64,000 bases of DNA from Prevotella sp. (GTDB lineage: Bacteria; Bacteroidota; Bacteroidia; Bacteroidales; Bacteroidaceae): the NCBI GenBank assembly GCA_017548275.1, contig JAFZAH010000027.1, forward strand, positions 1 through 64,000. The letters are read 5' to 3'. Shown here piece by piece: positions 8,155 to 17,035 of the stretch. Positions within the stretch are counted from its first letter, which is position 1. Each line of letters opens with the position of its first letter. The notes beneath the pieces were generated by a model that had not been told where the DNA came from, did not search any database, and saw only the letters and a program-made list of their open reading frames with translations. A program made the translations under genes and the position numbers.

Positions 8155-8403
8155 AGTCGTTGATGTATTTTGAATAATTAGGAGCAAGGGGCAGGGAGCA
8201 AGGGGCAAGGAGCAGGGGGCAAGGAGCAGGGGGCAAGAGATTACCTTGGAGGTGAGAGGTTGGAGGTTGGAGGTGAGAGATAACTATGTTTTTAGGGGCA
8301 AGGGGCAAGAGAGAGGGGCAAGGGCAAGAGATGTGTGAAGAACCCTAAACCCTAAACACTCAACCCTAAACACTCAACCCTAAACACTCAACCCTAAACC
8401 ATC
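8155..8403. repeat. Composite low-complexity repeat between porQ and cmk
   Basis: This gap contains no gene. From left to right it holds tandem copies of a GGGGCAAGGAGCAG word (8178-8240), a GGTGAGAGGTTGGAGG word (8248-8280), more GGGGCAAG copies (8293-8327) and four tandem copies of CAACCCTAAACACT (about 8340-8400). The same words recur at 32810-32885, 39540-39575, 44450-44648 and 52200-52255. Confidence 0.8.
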
Positions 8404-9348
8404 TTACAGCGTATATGCCGCATTGACGAGGATGGATGCCGACGACACATGGTATTTGCCGTAAGCCACATTAAGTTTGAAGCGCTCGAGTTGGATGCCT
8501 GCGCCGAATGAGAGTCCGGCGCCATGTGCGCTCTCCGTGTCATTGCTCTTGATACCCATCTCGTCGGCGCGTCGGAAATTATACCCGGCGCCTATCCACA
8601 TGGTCTGCGACAACAACACCTCGATGCCCGCCGAAATATGATTGGCGAATTTATAATCCCAGTGAGTCAGGTCGGTCAGTGTGGCCGACAGCCGAAAGGG
8701 AGCGCCTTGTAACCGTTTTGTCACACCCAGCCGCAGGTCGAACGGCATTCTTTCGAAGTCGTCGTCATAGGCTTTCAACTGTCCGCCGAGATTTTTCGCC
8801 ACAGCCGACACCGACCATTCCGTCTCCGGGTCATAATAGTTCAATCCGAGGTCCACACACATGGCGATGGAGTTATAATCGCCGATATAGGATGTGATGA
8901 ATTTGGCAGCGATACCACCGGCGAGGTGCCTGGCCAAGTCATAGCCTAAGTACGCGCCCACAGCGATGTCCTTGGCAGAGAACTCACCCGTCTGCACATT
9001 GTCGGCCGTCACCTCTTTCATCTTGCCGTAGTCCATATATTGCGCGCTGACCGCCACGGTGGCTTTCTCCTTCACCGTCCAGTTGTATGACGCGCTGGCG
9101 GTGTTGGCACCTTGCATATAGTTCATATAATTGAGCGAGATGGTTCTGCTGCTCACCGACTGCAGCAATGCGGGATTGGAGAACATCAGCGAAGGGTCGT
9201 CCTCGATGATGGTGATGTTCTCGCCTCCAAGGGCAGCGGCATGGGCACTCACAGGCAACCGCAGGAAATTATATGCCGTGCGGCTCTCCTGTGCTTTCAT
9301 GCCAGCCATGCAACTCAACAGCAGCAGTGTAAAGAGGATTTTTTTCAT
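8404..9348 (-). CDS. porQ: Type IX secretion system protein PorQ
   Basis: The 314-residue protein has a signal peptide (MKKILFTLLLLSCMAGMKAQ) followed by the PorQ/PorV-like start TAYNFLRLPVSAHAAALGGEN and DDPSLMFSNPALL, and then outer-membrane beta strands to the C-terminal aromatic-type end (VNAAYTL). PorQ forms part of the T9SS attachment complex, with PorZ, that anchors exported CTD proteins on the cell surface. Identification rests on the N-terminal signature and on its position upstream of cmk. The ATG at 9348 is chosen over upstream in-frame codons because of the signal peptide. A minus-strand TATCTTTGC box (9369-9377) lies 21 bases upstream. Confidence 0.85.
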   Translation of the reverse strand: MKKILFTLLLLSCMAGMKAQESRTAYNFLRLPVSAHAAALGGENITIIEDDPSLMFSNPALLQSVSSRTISLNYMNYMQGANTASASYNWTVKEKATVAVSAQYMDYGKMKEVTADNVQTGEFSAKDIAVGAYLGYDLARHLAGGIAAKFITSYIGDYNSIAMCVDLGLNYYDPETEWSVSAVAKNLGGQLKAYDDDFERMPFDLRLGVTKRLQGAPFRLSATLTDLTHWDYKFANHISAGIEVLLSQTMWIGAGYNFRRADEMGIKSNDTESAHGAGLSFGAGIQLERFKLNVAYGKYHVSSASILVNAAYTL

Positions 9349-9523
9349 CTTGTGCTCGTAAAATCTCTGCAAAGATACACTATTTTTAAATAATATGATT
9401 ACTTTTGCACTATTCTTTGGGAGCGCCGACACTCACGGCAGACATGCATCTTGCCCCTGACCGGCGTGCTCCTGTGAGTATAAACGTAAAAAACGTCCGT
9501 TTATTGTGGAGCAGAAAAAGACC

Positions 9524-10228
9524 ATGTCGGCAAATATTGATGACAAAAGGAGCACTGGACTGCTCCTCGGTTTCATCGTGGCGCTGGCTTTGACCCTCAC
9601 GGCGCTAGAGTGGACGACACACACCAGCGAGCCTGAGGAATCTGCCGACATATTAGAGGATCTGGCGCAAGACCTGGAAGCACTGCCGGCACTTGACCAG
9701 CGCGACCTTGTGGCATTGCAGCAACCCCAACAGACGGTCAAAACTGTGGTAGCGGAAAACATCGTGGTGACGGAAGATGTGACCGTGGAACTGGCTGATG
9801 CCGCTGAGCAGAGCACACCGGAATGGGTGCCATTGGAGTTCGGACCAGACGAGTTCACCGAAGAACCTGTCAACAACGAAGTGCTCTCGCCCTTGGCACT
9901 CGGACAACAACAAGAGCCCGTGCTGCGAGTGGTGGAAGAATACCCGGAGTTTCCGGGCGGCATGATGGAGTTGATGAAGTGGTTGACCAAGAACCTGCAA
10001 TACCCCGCCTACGCCCGCCAACAAAAGATACAAGGCACCGTCAGCGCATCGTTTATCATCAACAAAGACGGGACGGTGGCAGATGTGAAAATCCTGAAGT
10101 CAGTGGAAGCATCGCTTGACCGCGAGGCTTTGCGCGTTCTCAAGATGATGCCTGCATGGAAACCCGGCAAGGACCGGGGGCTTCCCTGCCGCACACTCGT
10201 CAGAATACCGATTGTGTTTAAGATATAA
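9524..10228 (+). CDS. TonB-like energy transducer protein
   Basis: The 234-residue protein has a short cytosolic N-terminus, one membrane helix (STGLLLGFIVALALTLTALEW), a ~100-residue acidic and proline-containing periplasmic spacer, and a C-terminal TonB domain (EYPEFPGGMMELMKWLTKNL.YP to VRIPIVFKI) with the YP..A and G.V..SF.I.KDG motifs. TonB transmits proton-motive force to outer-membrane receptors. No ExbB/ExbD genes are nearby, so it must use complexes encoded elsewhere or have a specialised role. A GTG at 9506 is an alternative start adding six residues. It is divergent from porQ. Confidence 0.85.
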   Translation: MSANIDDKRSTGLLLGFIVALALTLTALEWTTHTSEPEESADILEDLAQDLEALPALDQRDLVALQQPQQTVKTVVAENIVVTEDVTVELADAAEQSTPEWVPLEFGPDEFTEEPVNNEVLSPLALGQQQEPVLRVVEEYPEFPGGMMELMKWLTKNLQYPAYARQQKIQGTVSASFIINKDGTVADVKILKSVEASLDREALRVLKMMPAWKPGKDRGLPCRTLVRIPIVFKI

Positions 10229-10455
10229 AAATAAAAAAATAGCCTTACCCCCGACCCCTCCAGAAAAAAGCCTCACCCCCAACCCCTCTCCAAAGGGCGA
10301 GGGGCGTAAATACTTCTCAAATTGAGGGCTATTGTCTAAACTCCCGAACTCCTATACTCCCGAACTCCTATACTCCCGAACTCCTATACTTCTAAACTCC
10401 TGAACTCCTGAACTCCTATACTCCTGAACTCCTTAGAAAACCTCAAATCAAACAT
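10229..10455. repeat. Hairpin and ACTCCTGA word repeat upstream of the polyprenyl synthase
   Basis: The gap holds a G/C hairpin CCCCTCTCCAAAGGGCGAG (10283-10304) of the type seen at 39400-39421, then ten or more tandem variants of a CTCCTATACTCCCGAA / CTCCTGAACTCC word from 10340 to 10435. No gene is seen. Confidence 0.75.
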
Positions 10456-11427
10456 ATGTTCACATCCGCACAAATACTGCAGCAGGTCAATTATTACATT
10501 GACCACTTGGCATACGACCGCAAGCCGGAGAGTCTTTATGAACCCATCAAATACGTGCTGTCGTTGGGCGGCAAACGTATCAGGCCCGTGCTGATGCTCT
10601 TGGCGTACAACCTATATAAGGATGACCCGGAAAGCATCCTCCCGTCGGCTTGCGCCCTTGAGACATACCACAACTACACGTTGCTGCATGACGACCTGAT
10701 GGACAATGCCGACCTGCGTCGCGGACATCAGACGGTTCACAAACGGTGGGATGCCAACACCGCCATCCTCTCGGGCGACTCGATGCTCGTGCTGGCGTAC
10801 GAACGCATGGTGCAGTGCCGTCCCGACAAGTTGAAACCCGTGCTCGACCTATTCACCGAGACCGCCCTCGAGATTGGCGAGGGACAGCAATACGACATGG
10901 ATTTCGAGCATCGCCAGGATGTCACCGAGGATGAGTATATCGAGATGATACGGTTGAAAACCAGTGTGCTGTTGGCTTGTGCCATGAAGATGGGTGCCAT
11001 CTTGGCCGACGCCCCTGCCGAGGACGCCGAGCGGCTATACGACTATGGCGAGACATTCGGACTGGCGTTCCAGTTACAGGATGATTATCTCGATGTATAT
11101 GGTGACACAAAGATATTTGGTAAAGCCATTGGTGGCGACATCTTGTGCAACAAAAAAACGTATATGCTCATCAACGCCTTCAACATGGCCAACCCTGCCC
11201 AACGCGCGCAATTGCAACACTGGGTGGACCGCGCTGACAACCCGCAGGAGAAGATTGCGGCTGTGACCGCCCTTTACAACGAGATAGGCATCGACCGTCT
11301 GGCAAAAGAGAAGATACGCTACTATTTTGAGGAGAGCAAGAAGATATTGGCACTGGTGAACGTGCCCGAAGAACGGAAAAGGCAACTCATAGCCTATACC
11401 GACGAGATGATGCAACGTGAGTATTGA
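10456..11427 (+). CDS. Polyprenyl diphosphate synthase (trans-isoprenyl type)
   Basis: The 323-residue all-helical enzyme condenses isopentenyl diphosphate onto allylic diphosphates. Both aspartate-rich Mg2+-binding motifs are present: LLHDDLMDNADLRRG (first DDxxD) and FQLQDDYLDVYGD (second), together with GGKRIRPVL near residue 37. Product chain length cannot be read with confidence; geranylgeranyl- or longer polyprenyl-synthases are both possible, and this family commonly supplies the menaquinone side chain in Bacteroidales. It is followed after 3 bases by tatD and then by a barrel-protein gene overlapping tatD, so the three form an operon. Confidence 0.9.
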   Translation: MFTSAQILQQVNYYIDHLAYDRKPESLYEPIKYVLSLGGKRIRPVLMLLAYNLYKDDPESILPSACALETYHNYTLLHDDLMDNADLRRGHQTVHKRWDANTAILSGDSMLVLAYERMVQCRPDKLKPVLDLFTETALEIGEGQQYDMDFEHRQDVTEDEYIEMIRLKTSVLLACAMKMGAILADAPAEDAERLYDYGETFGLAFQLQDDYLDVYGDTKIFGKAIGGDILCNKKTYMLINAFNMANPAQRAQLQHWVDRADNPQEKIAAVTALYNEIGIDRLAKEKIRYYFEESKKILALVNVPEERKRQLIAYTDEMMQREY

Positions 11428-11430
11428 GCC

Positions 11431-12225
11431 ATGGAATTCATCGACACCCATATACACCTTGACGGTCCCGAGTTCGACGAAGACCGCGACGACGTGGTGG
11501 AGCGCGCGCGCCAGGCAGGTGCGAACAGTCTCTTCATTCCCGCCATCGACGTGAAGTCTTGTGAATCGGTATTGAATGTCTGCGAACGCTACCCCGGATA
11601 CGCCTACCCCATGCTGGGACTTCATCCCGAGGAGGTGCGTGACGACTGGCGCGAGGCGTTGAAAGGGATACGCCAATACCTCGACCGTCCCGACGTCTTG
11701 GCCAAAACCATTGCCGTGGGCGAGGTGGGCATCGACTACTATTGGAGCCGCGAGTTTGAGCACGAGCAACTCGAGGCATTTGAGGAGCAGGTGAAATGGG
11801 CGGTGGAATATCAGTTGCCGCTGATGATACATTGCCGTAAAGGACAGCAAGAGTTGGTGCGCATCCTGAGGAAATATGAGAAAGATTTGCCCGGCGGCGT
11901 GTTTCACTGTTTCACAGGCAATGAGAAAGAGGCAGCCGAACTGTTGACGTTTGAGCGGTTCGCACTGGGCATCGGCGGTGTGCTGACGTTCAAGAAAAGC
12001 CATCTGCCAGAGGTGTTGCCCTCCGCAGTGCCGCTGTCACGCATAGTGTTGGAGACCGATGCCCCCTATATGGCACCCGTGCCCAAACGGGGACAGCGCA
12101 ACGAGAGCGCCTTCGTGCTGTATGTGTTGCAACGCATGGCGCAGAGTTACGGCGTGAGCGAGGAGGAGGTGGCCCGTCAGACCAACGAGAATGTGCGGCG
12201 CATATTCCCCAAAGCATTTCTATGA
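11431..12225 (+). CDS. tatD: TatD family metal-dependent hydrolase
   Basis: Metal-dependent DNase/hydrolase of the amidohydrolase superfamily, 264 residues. Metal ligands are visible as DTHIHLD at residues 4-10, the Glu in AVGEVGIDYYW, LMIHCRKGQ, GGVFHCFTGNE, and the C-terminal LETDAPYMAP. It starts 3 bases after the polyprenyl synthase stop and its own stop overlaps the start of the next gene (ATGA). The protein is complete and soluble. Confidence 0.92.
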   Translation: MEFIDTHIHLDGPEFDEDRDDVVERARQAGANSLFIPAIDVKSCESVLNVCERYPGYAYPMLGLHPEEVRDDWREALKGIRQYLDRPDVLAKTIAVGEVGIDYYWSREFEHEQLEAFEEQVKWAVEYQLPLMIHCRKGQQELVRILRKYEKDLPGGVFHCFTGNEKEAAELLTFERFALGIGGVLTFKKSHLPEVLPSAVPLSRIVLETDAPYMAPVPKRGQRNESAFVLYVLQRMAQSYGVSEEEVARQTNENVRRIFPKAFL

Positions 12226-13472
12226 ACCGACATCTGACACTTACACTGTTTGTTTTTTTCGGGGGCTGCGGTGTCTTTGCACAGCAGAATGACTCTGTGC
12301 AACATTGGGGCGGCGCGGTAAGTGTCAGTCCCGCCACCGCACTCGTCATGGATTCCTATCAGCGTAAGTATCAGCGGGGCAAGCACAATCTGTCATGGGG
12401 GTTGGAGGTGATCTATAGCAGTCTGCCTGCCGACAGCGACGCGTATGCTACCGACTTCGGTTATCCCACATTGGGGTTGGGGTTGAAATACAGCCTCAAC
12501 CACGGTGTGACCATGCACCGTTCGCCCGATCCGGCCTGGGGGATGGCCGAGGAGGTGGATTACGACTCGCACATGGGCAATTCGCTCGCGGTGTATGGCA
12601 CATTCGCCCGGCCGCTCTTGCGCAACAAACATTGGGAGGCAGATTACACATTCAATTTCGGTGTGGGATACAACCGCTACAAATACAACCTCACCGACAA
12701 TATCGACAATGAGTTAATCGGGTCGCGATGGCTCATCTTCTTCGGCGCCGGGCTGCATGTCACCTATCGCATCGCACACGACTGGGGCGTCCGTGCAGGG
12801 CTGGAGTATTGGCATCTGAGCAACGGTGCGCTCAACCGTCCCAACAAAGGCGCCAATTTCCTCGGTCCGTCGCTCGCACTGGTCTATCGACCCTATTACG
12901 ATGCGGTCTATCCATTAGGGGCCTACCCTATCAGACAGCCGTTTAAGAAATATTGGTTGGCACGAGTCACAGCAGGTGTGGGCGCGAAGACACTCAATGA
13001 GGATTGGCAACTCACGCAGTTCAACACTCCGCCCGGCGATAAAGATTACCGCACCGACCGTTTCCGCCTCTATGCCTCGTATGCGTTGGAAACAGATGTG
13101 CTCTACCGTTATGCGCGGCGATGGGCCAGCGGTGTGGGGCTCGACCTGTTTTATGGCACTTATAGCGACCGTGTCGAGGAACTGGACCGCCGAGCAGGCG
13201 CTGATGTAAAACACAGCCCGTGGTCAGTGGGGGTCGCCGCCAAGCACGAGGTGTATTATCATCAGTTGCGGTTGGCCATGTCATTGGGTGTGTATCTTTA
13301 CCGTCACATGGGCTCCAATGCCAAGGAGGTAGAGAAGCCCTACTACGAGCGCATCGGCGTCCACTACGCCATCCCCCGTACCCCCTTGACCGTAGGCGTC
13401 AACATCAAAGCCCACAAAACAAAAGCCGACCTCACCGAGGTGGTGCTGAGTTATGAGTGGAGGAAAAAGTAA
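12222..13472 (+). CDS. Acyloxyacyl hydrolase (PagL-like lipid A deacylase) outer-membrane protein
   Basis: The 416-residue protein has a signal peptide (MNRHLTLTLFVFFGGCGVFAQ) and a beta-barrel pattern. EYWHLSNGALNRPNKGAN (His198, Ser200) matches the H-x-S-N-G...PN.G active-site region of the acyloxyacyl hydrolase/PagL family, which removes the 3-O acyl chain of lipid A. PagL itself is about 150-190 residues; Bacteroidetes members are longer, with extra barrel strands as here. Its ATG overlaps the tatD stop by 4 bases. Lipid A deacylation would fit the under-acylated lipid A of gut Bacteroidales, but activity is inferred. Confidence 0.75.
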   Translation: MNRHLTLTLFVFFGGCGVFAQQNDSVQHWGGAVSVSPATALVMDSYQRKYQRGKHNLSWGLEVIYSSLPADSDAYATDFGYPTLGLGLKYSLNHGVTMHRSPDPAWGMAEEVDYDSHMGNSLAVYGTFARPLLRNKHWEADYTFNFGVGYNRYKYNLTDNIDNELIGSRWLIFFGAGLHVTYRIAHDWGVRAGLEYWHLSNGALNRPNKGANFLGPSLALVYRPYYDAVYPLGAYPIRQPFKKYWLARVTAGVGAKTLNEDWQLTQFNTPPGDKDYRTDRFRLYASYALETDVLYRYARRWASGVGLDLFYGTYSDRVEELDRRAGADVKHSPWSVGVAAKHEVYYHQLRLAMSLGVYLYRHMGSNAKEVEKPYYERIGVHYAIPRTPLTVGVNIKAHKTKADLTEVVLSYEWRKK

Positions 13473-13663
13473 AAAAGACACCCACCCCGACCCTCCCGAA
13501 GGGAGGGAATTGTTGGCACTATATACCCACCCTATCCCTCCCGAGGGGAGGGGATGATTGACACGCTAGTGTCCTTTAAATTCTGCGAACAAAGTGAGCG
13601 ATAACTTCTTTAACTTCTTTATCATTCCAAAAATAGAACACTCAACCCTAAACCTATACCACC
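13473..13663. repeat. Two G/C hairpins and repeat words
   Basis: Two inverted repeats of the form CCCTCCCGAAGGGAGGG (13491-13507 and about 13535-13553) follow the barrel gene and may act as terminators. They are followed by GAACAAAGTGAGCGATAAC, AACTTCTTTAACTTC and CACTCAACCCTAAACC words (13585-13655), which lead up to the ATG of the next gene at 13664. Confidence 0.7.
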
Positions 13664-14203
13664 ATGGGCATATTTGATTTTCTTAATGGAGGCGGTACTC
13701 CGAAAAATACCACGAAGACCATAACGTTGCCGTTCCTGCCGAAAAACATCAACGAGTTGTTGGCAATTCCCGGCGCAAACCTGCAGGATGAGTTCTCTGT
13801 GGCTGCACTTTGCGTGGCAGTCCTCTGCAATTGGGAGCGCGACCCTCAGTCGACTATCGAGATGCTCAATTATCTGCGCGGCCCACAACCCATGTCGGTC
13901 ATGGACCAGCAGTTTATCCGCGACCGGTTGGCCAGCAAACAATACAAGACTTTCTCGTTTTTCCGCGGGGCGACGGTACAGAACAATTACACGCCGTCGA
14001 TGCCGTTGACGATAGATGTGAGTACCAATCCCTACACCTATCAGAACGAGAACCGCGCAACGCTGCACCTCCGTTCGGCAGGCGCCGACAGCCTACGCCA
14101 AATAGCCTTGCGCAAGAAACCCAGCACTGGGCAGTGGTTCGTCACCGAAATATTCCTTCTCTCCGACATCCGCACCCCCGCCGCACAGGACCCCTGGGCG
14201 TGA
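13664..14203 (+). CDS. DUF6935-like cytosolic protein
   Basis: A 179-residue soluble protein. The pattern LPKNINELLAIPGANLQDEFSVAAL..AVLC, EMLNYLRGP.PMS..D.QF, NNYTPS.P and the C-terminal STGQWF..E..LLSDIR.PAAQDPWA resembles a family I know as DUF6935, found in Firmicutes and Bacteroidetes; function is unknown. No catalytic signature is visible. The gene is isolated between repeat-filled gaps. Confidence 0.6.
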   Translation: MGIFDFLNGGGTPKNTTKTITLPFLPKNINELLAIPGANLQDEFSVAALCVAVLCNWERDPQSTIEMLNYLRGPQPMSVMDQQFIRDRLASKQYKTFSFFRGATVQNNYTPSMPLTIDVSTNPYTYQNENRATLHLRSAGADSLRQIALRKKPSTGQWFVTEIFLLSDIRTPAAQDPWA

Positions 14204-14640
14204 GGAGCCTCCTCCCTGACGACCTAAAAGCCCCCTCCCTAACGACCTAGGAGCCCCCACCCTAACCCTCCCCGAGGGGAGGGCATAATTAGAACAATAA
14301 GCACTAAATAACGTCAGTTCGATGAATTTATTTGTTTCTTTTTTTGTGCCACTCCGTGGCAGAAATCTTACAAATATTTTTCAAATCTTACAGCATCTAA
14401 TGTAAAACTCTTGAAAGATTTGGCTTAAATTTGTATAATTTGACTTCCGCTGTGCACGTCGACCGTTGGTTCTCGCCAAAGGCGACTACTTAATAATTCG
14501 TCGAACTCACGTTAAATACCCACCCTAACTCTCTGCGGAGGGTCAGGGTGGCACATGTTATTGTCTTTTAAATTCTATGCGAATGAAGTGAGCGGAAAAG
14601 GCTTTTAAATTCTTGAAGTTCATGAACTTAAAAACCTTCC
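14204..14640. other. Gene-free gap with G/C hairpins
   Basis: No gene was found. The left part carries tandem GACGACCTA-containing words and a hairpin CCCTCCCCGAGGGGAGGG (about 14266-14283). The middle (14330-14500) is AT-rich, with a TGCCACTCCGTGGCA hairpin (14347-14361), and is unlike the word repeats. The right part has a diverged CCCTAACTCTCTGCGGAGGG hairpin (about 14523-14542) and an ACTTAAAAACCTTCC word. The middle part could be a remnant or unrecognised RNA; nothing definite can be said. Confidence 0.5.
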
Positions 14641-15741
14641 TTACCCCCTCAGTGCGAGGTTGTAATTGTAATAACTGCTGTCGCCGGTGATATCTTTGAT
14701 GACACGGATGAAGTCGGGGAAGCGGACGTCTTCGCCTTCTGTGATGCCTTTGGTCTCGAGTATCATCATGCCGGGATGAGGCGAGATGAAACTGTCGAGT
14801 TCGAAGAACTGGCCTTTCCAGATAAAACTCTTACGTATCTTGTGAATGGTCAGGCGATACGGGTCGGCCTGTTGCAAGAGCGATTGATAGAGATTGTTGC
14901 TCACCTGACGCTCGGTCTCGAGTTGTTCTTTGTCGGAGATGCGTTTTTTCGTGGTATGTACGTTGACAAACTTGCCGTTCCAGCCATGACGACGCAGGCG
15001 CACCTCACAACCCGGCTCTGCCACGAGGTATGTCTGCGTGATGTCGCTCTCGATGGCATATGGAATCTCGTCGGTCACCTCGACCAGGTATTTGCGCTCC
15101 TCCTCAATGGGCTGGGGCAATCCGAGCACATTGGATATCTCTTTGAGCACACGGTTGATTTTCGCGTCGAAATCCTCGTGGTTGTTGATGACACGCAGGT
15201 GGGAATGACCGGTCCACGCCTCGATGACTTTCTTATCGAGCATGCGGGCTATCTGCAGGCCTTCCTCATCGGCCTTCTCGTTACGGCTGGCGTTGTTGCT
15301 CGTGGTGTAGAATTGCTCGGCACCATCGGCGGCACTCACCAAGTGGAGCACGGCATCATAGCGGTGGTCGCGCAGTTCGGTAGTCGATGTACCCACGGCA
15401 CGCGTAATCTCTTCCCACATCTCGGGTTTCATATATGCGGAGATGTCCATCGCACCGCGGTCGCAGACGATGACACAGGGTTCCTCGCAGGTCTCAGCCA
15501 TGCGCATGAACTTGTCCTCCAACGCCAGTTGTATCTCCAGCGTGGCTTTCTCGCCCTCGTAGAAGAAGTCGCGGTTTTTCGTCAGGTAATCCATGCCCGA
15601 CTGTGTGAACATGGTGGGCACCTCAGGGATGGTAAACACTTTGTAACCCAGGCTGGAGAAATGCTCTATCACTCTCACTAACGCGGTGGTCTTTCCCGCA
15701 CACGGTCCTCCGGTGAGGACGATTCGCTTGATGTCTTTCAT
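14641..15741 (-). CDS. P-loop kinase (NadR-like/AAA_28) fused to a CYTH triphosphate-tunnel domain
   Basis: The 366-residue protein joins two catalytic-looking domains. Residues 1-205 are a P-loop kinase-like domain with Walker A GGPCAGKTT (11-19) and VIVCDRGAMD (about 89-99). From residue 213 a CYTH domain begins (EEERKYLVEV), with RLRR, TKKRISD..QLETERQVS, FFELDSF and ILETKGI supplying the alternating Glu/Lys/Arg residues of the triphosphate tunnel. CYTH enzymes bind or hydrolyse triphosphates such as PPPi, ATP or thiamine-PPP. A kinase-CYTH fusion is also known from plant TTM proteins, with a uridine-kinase-like domain. The substrate here is unknown. Confidence 0.85.
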   Translation of the reverse strand: MKDIKRIVLTGGPCAGKTTALVRVIEHFSSLGYKVFTIPEVPTMFTQSGMDYLTKNRDFFYEGEKATLEIQLALEDKFMRMAETCEEPCVIVCDRGAMDISAYMKPEMWEEITRAVGTSTTELRDHRYDAVLHLVSAADGAEQFYTTSNNASRNEKADEEGLQIARMLDKKVIEAWTGHSHLRVINNHEDFDAKINRVLKEISNVLGLPQPIEEERKYLVEVTDEIPYAIESDITQTYLVAEPGCEVRLRRHGWNGKFVNVHTTKKRISDKEQLETERQVSNNLYQSLLQQADPYRLTIHKIRKSFIWKGQFFELDSFISPHPGMMILETKGITEGEDVRFPDFIRVIKDITGDSSYYNYNLALRG

Positions 15742-15808
15742 TTGGTCGGTTTTTGGTAGTGCTCAAGTGCATGCACGACACGCACTGCTATCTCATTTTA
15801 TAGCAAGT

Positions 15809-15842
15809 GCAAAAATACACTTTTTTTCTGATATGTGCAAAT
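15809..15842 (-). promoter_or_regulatory. Promoter of the kinase-CYTH gene
   Basis: On the minus strand a -33 TTTG (15839-15842), a 21-base spacer and a -7 TATTTTTGC (15809-15817) lie 68 bases upstream of the ATG at 15741. It is a close match to the Bacteroidetes consensus, and separates this gene from the efflux operon upstream. Confidence 0.6.
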
Positions 15843-15856
15843 GAATACACACATAT

Positions 15857-17026
15857 CTACCGCTTTATCGGTATCTCTTTTTTCTCGCCGTCGGTGCTGA
15901 CGAGGGTGATGGTGTGGTCGCCGGGACCGAGATTCATGTAGGCGCAGGGGTTGCCGCTGACGTCAATGCCGTCGATATGAGTGAGGCGGTCGCCCTGCCG
16001 CACGCCCAAGGTGTAGGCGCGGCTCTTGCTCCACACGAGGGTGACATAGAGGTTGTCGTCTTCGCGCGGCATCATCACAAAATCGCTGAACGTGTTGGCC
16101 ACCGTCACGCCGTTGTCATACCGATAAGGGCGGAAAATCATCTGATGAGAATTGTAGTCGATAACCATCGACCCGAATTTCAAGACGGAACTGCCCAACA
16201 CATAATTATTGGCGGATTGCAGATTGGTCGTCACTTGGCGGAACACGCAGTCGCCGATGCGCAGGCTGTCCAGACGCAGCAGCATCAGTCGCTCGTCGTC
16301 GGTCTTGCCGTAGATGCCGGCAGTGATGCTACCCGTGGCGGTGTCGAGCGTGTCGGCCTCGGTGATGTCTTTACGGCGCACGTCGAGAAAACCGGGGAAA
16401 CCCGTATCGAACATGCACCAGCGCGTTTTGTCAGCGCGGGTCGATACCTGTATATACGGCACCCGCATCTCGTCTTTGAACGGGATGCGGAAACCCTCTT
16501 CCTTGTCAAAAACACCCGGCCGGTCGGTGATGACCATAATGCCCTGCTCGGTGTCGATTTTCACGGCACGCCGTTTCGATATAAGGTCGCTGCCGATGCA
16601 TCCGACAATCTGCTGACATTCGTATTCGGTGTTGACCATGCTCTGATTGGGAGTGAGTATGACACGGTAGTTTCTGACGGTGATATGCCCGATGCGCATC
16701 TCGGGGATGCGTTTCACGCCGGTGAAATGCACATGATTGGCCGCATCGCTTGAGAGAGTGAAACCAAACTTACTCTTCAAGTTGACGGCACGGTCGGTAA
16801 ACATCAGGCCCACACTACAGCCAGTGTCGAAAATAAACTGATGGGTGCGCCCCTCAATCTCTACAGGGATGAAGATTCTGCCACGACGGAACTCAATGGG
16901 GATGGTATCGCAAAAATTTTTCTCCACGACTTTCGACCTGGAGAAATATTGAGCGTGAACCGACAATGAAGTCAGCACCGCAGCCATCAATATAAAAAGC
17001 CATCTCCTCAATGTAGGGATTATCAT
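15857..17026 (-). CDS. Retropepsin-like aspartyl protease with C-terminal PDZ domain
   Basis: The 389-residue exported protein (signal MIIPTLRRWLFILMAAVLTSLSVHAQ) has two retropepsin-type half-sites: FIFDTGCS (Asp67) and CMFDTGFPG (Asp207), each followed by a hydrophobic core and G(S/C).(L/V) segments (CIGSDLI, VLGSSVLKFG). This resembles a single-chain pepsin-like arrangement built from two retropepsin repeats. The C-terminal ~80 residues (LVWSKSRAYTLGVRQGDRLTHIDGIDV) form a PDZ domain. It should be a periplasmic protease. It starts 9 bases after the stop of an ABC-2 permease, so it is the last gene of the efflux operon; a role in processing an exported substrate is inferred from position only. 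Confidence 0.82.
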   Translation of the reverse strand: MIIPTLRRWLFILMAAVLTSLSVHAQYFSRSKVVEKNFCDTIPIEFRRGRIFIPVEIEGRTHQFIFDTGCSVGLMFTDRAVNLKSKFGFTLSSDAANHVHFTGVKRIPEMRIGHITVRNYRVILTPNQSMVNTEYECQQIVGCIGSDLISKRRAVKIDTEQGIMVITDRPGVFDKEEGFRIPFKDEMRVPYIQVSTRADKTRWCMFDTGFPGFLDVRRKDITEADTLDTATGSITAGIYGKTDDERLMLLRLDSLRIGDCVFRQVTTNLQSANNYVLGSSVLKFGSMVIDYNSHQMIFRPYRYDNGVTVANTFSDFVMMPREDDNLYVTLVWSKSRAYTLGVRQGDRLTHIDGIDVSGNPCAYMNLGPGDHTITLVSTDGEKKEIPIKR

Positions 17027-17035
17027 GTAAAGAGG

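Noticed and set aside
8338..8400. Telomere-like CCCTAAA repeats
   Set aside because: The unit is 14 bases (CAACCCTAAACACT), is internal and occurs in several gaps as one of many words, so it has no relation to telomeres.
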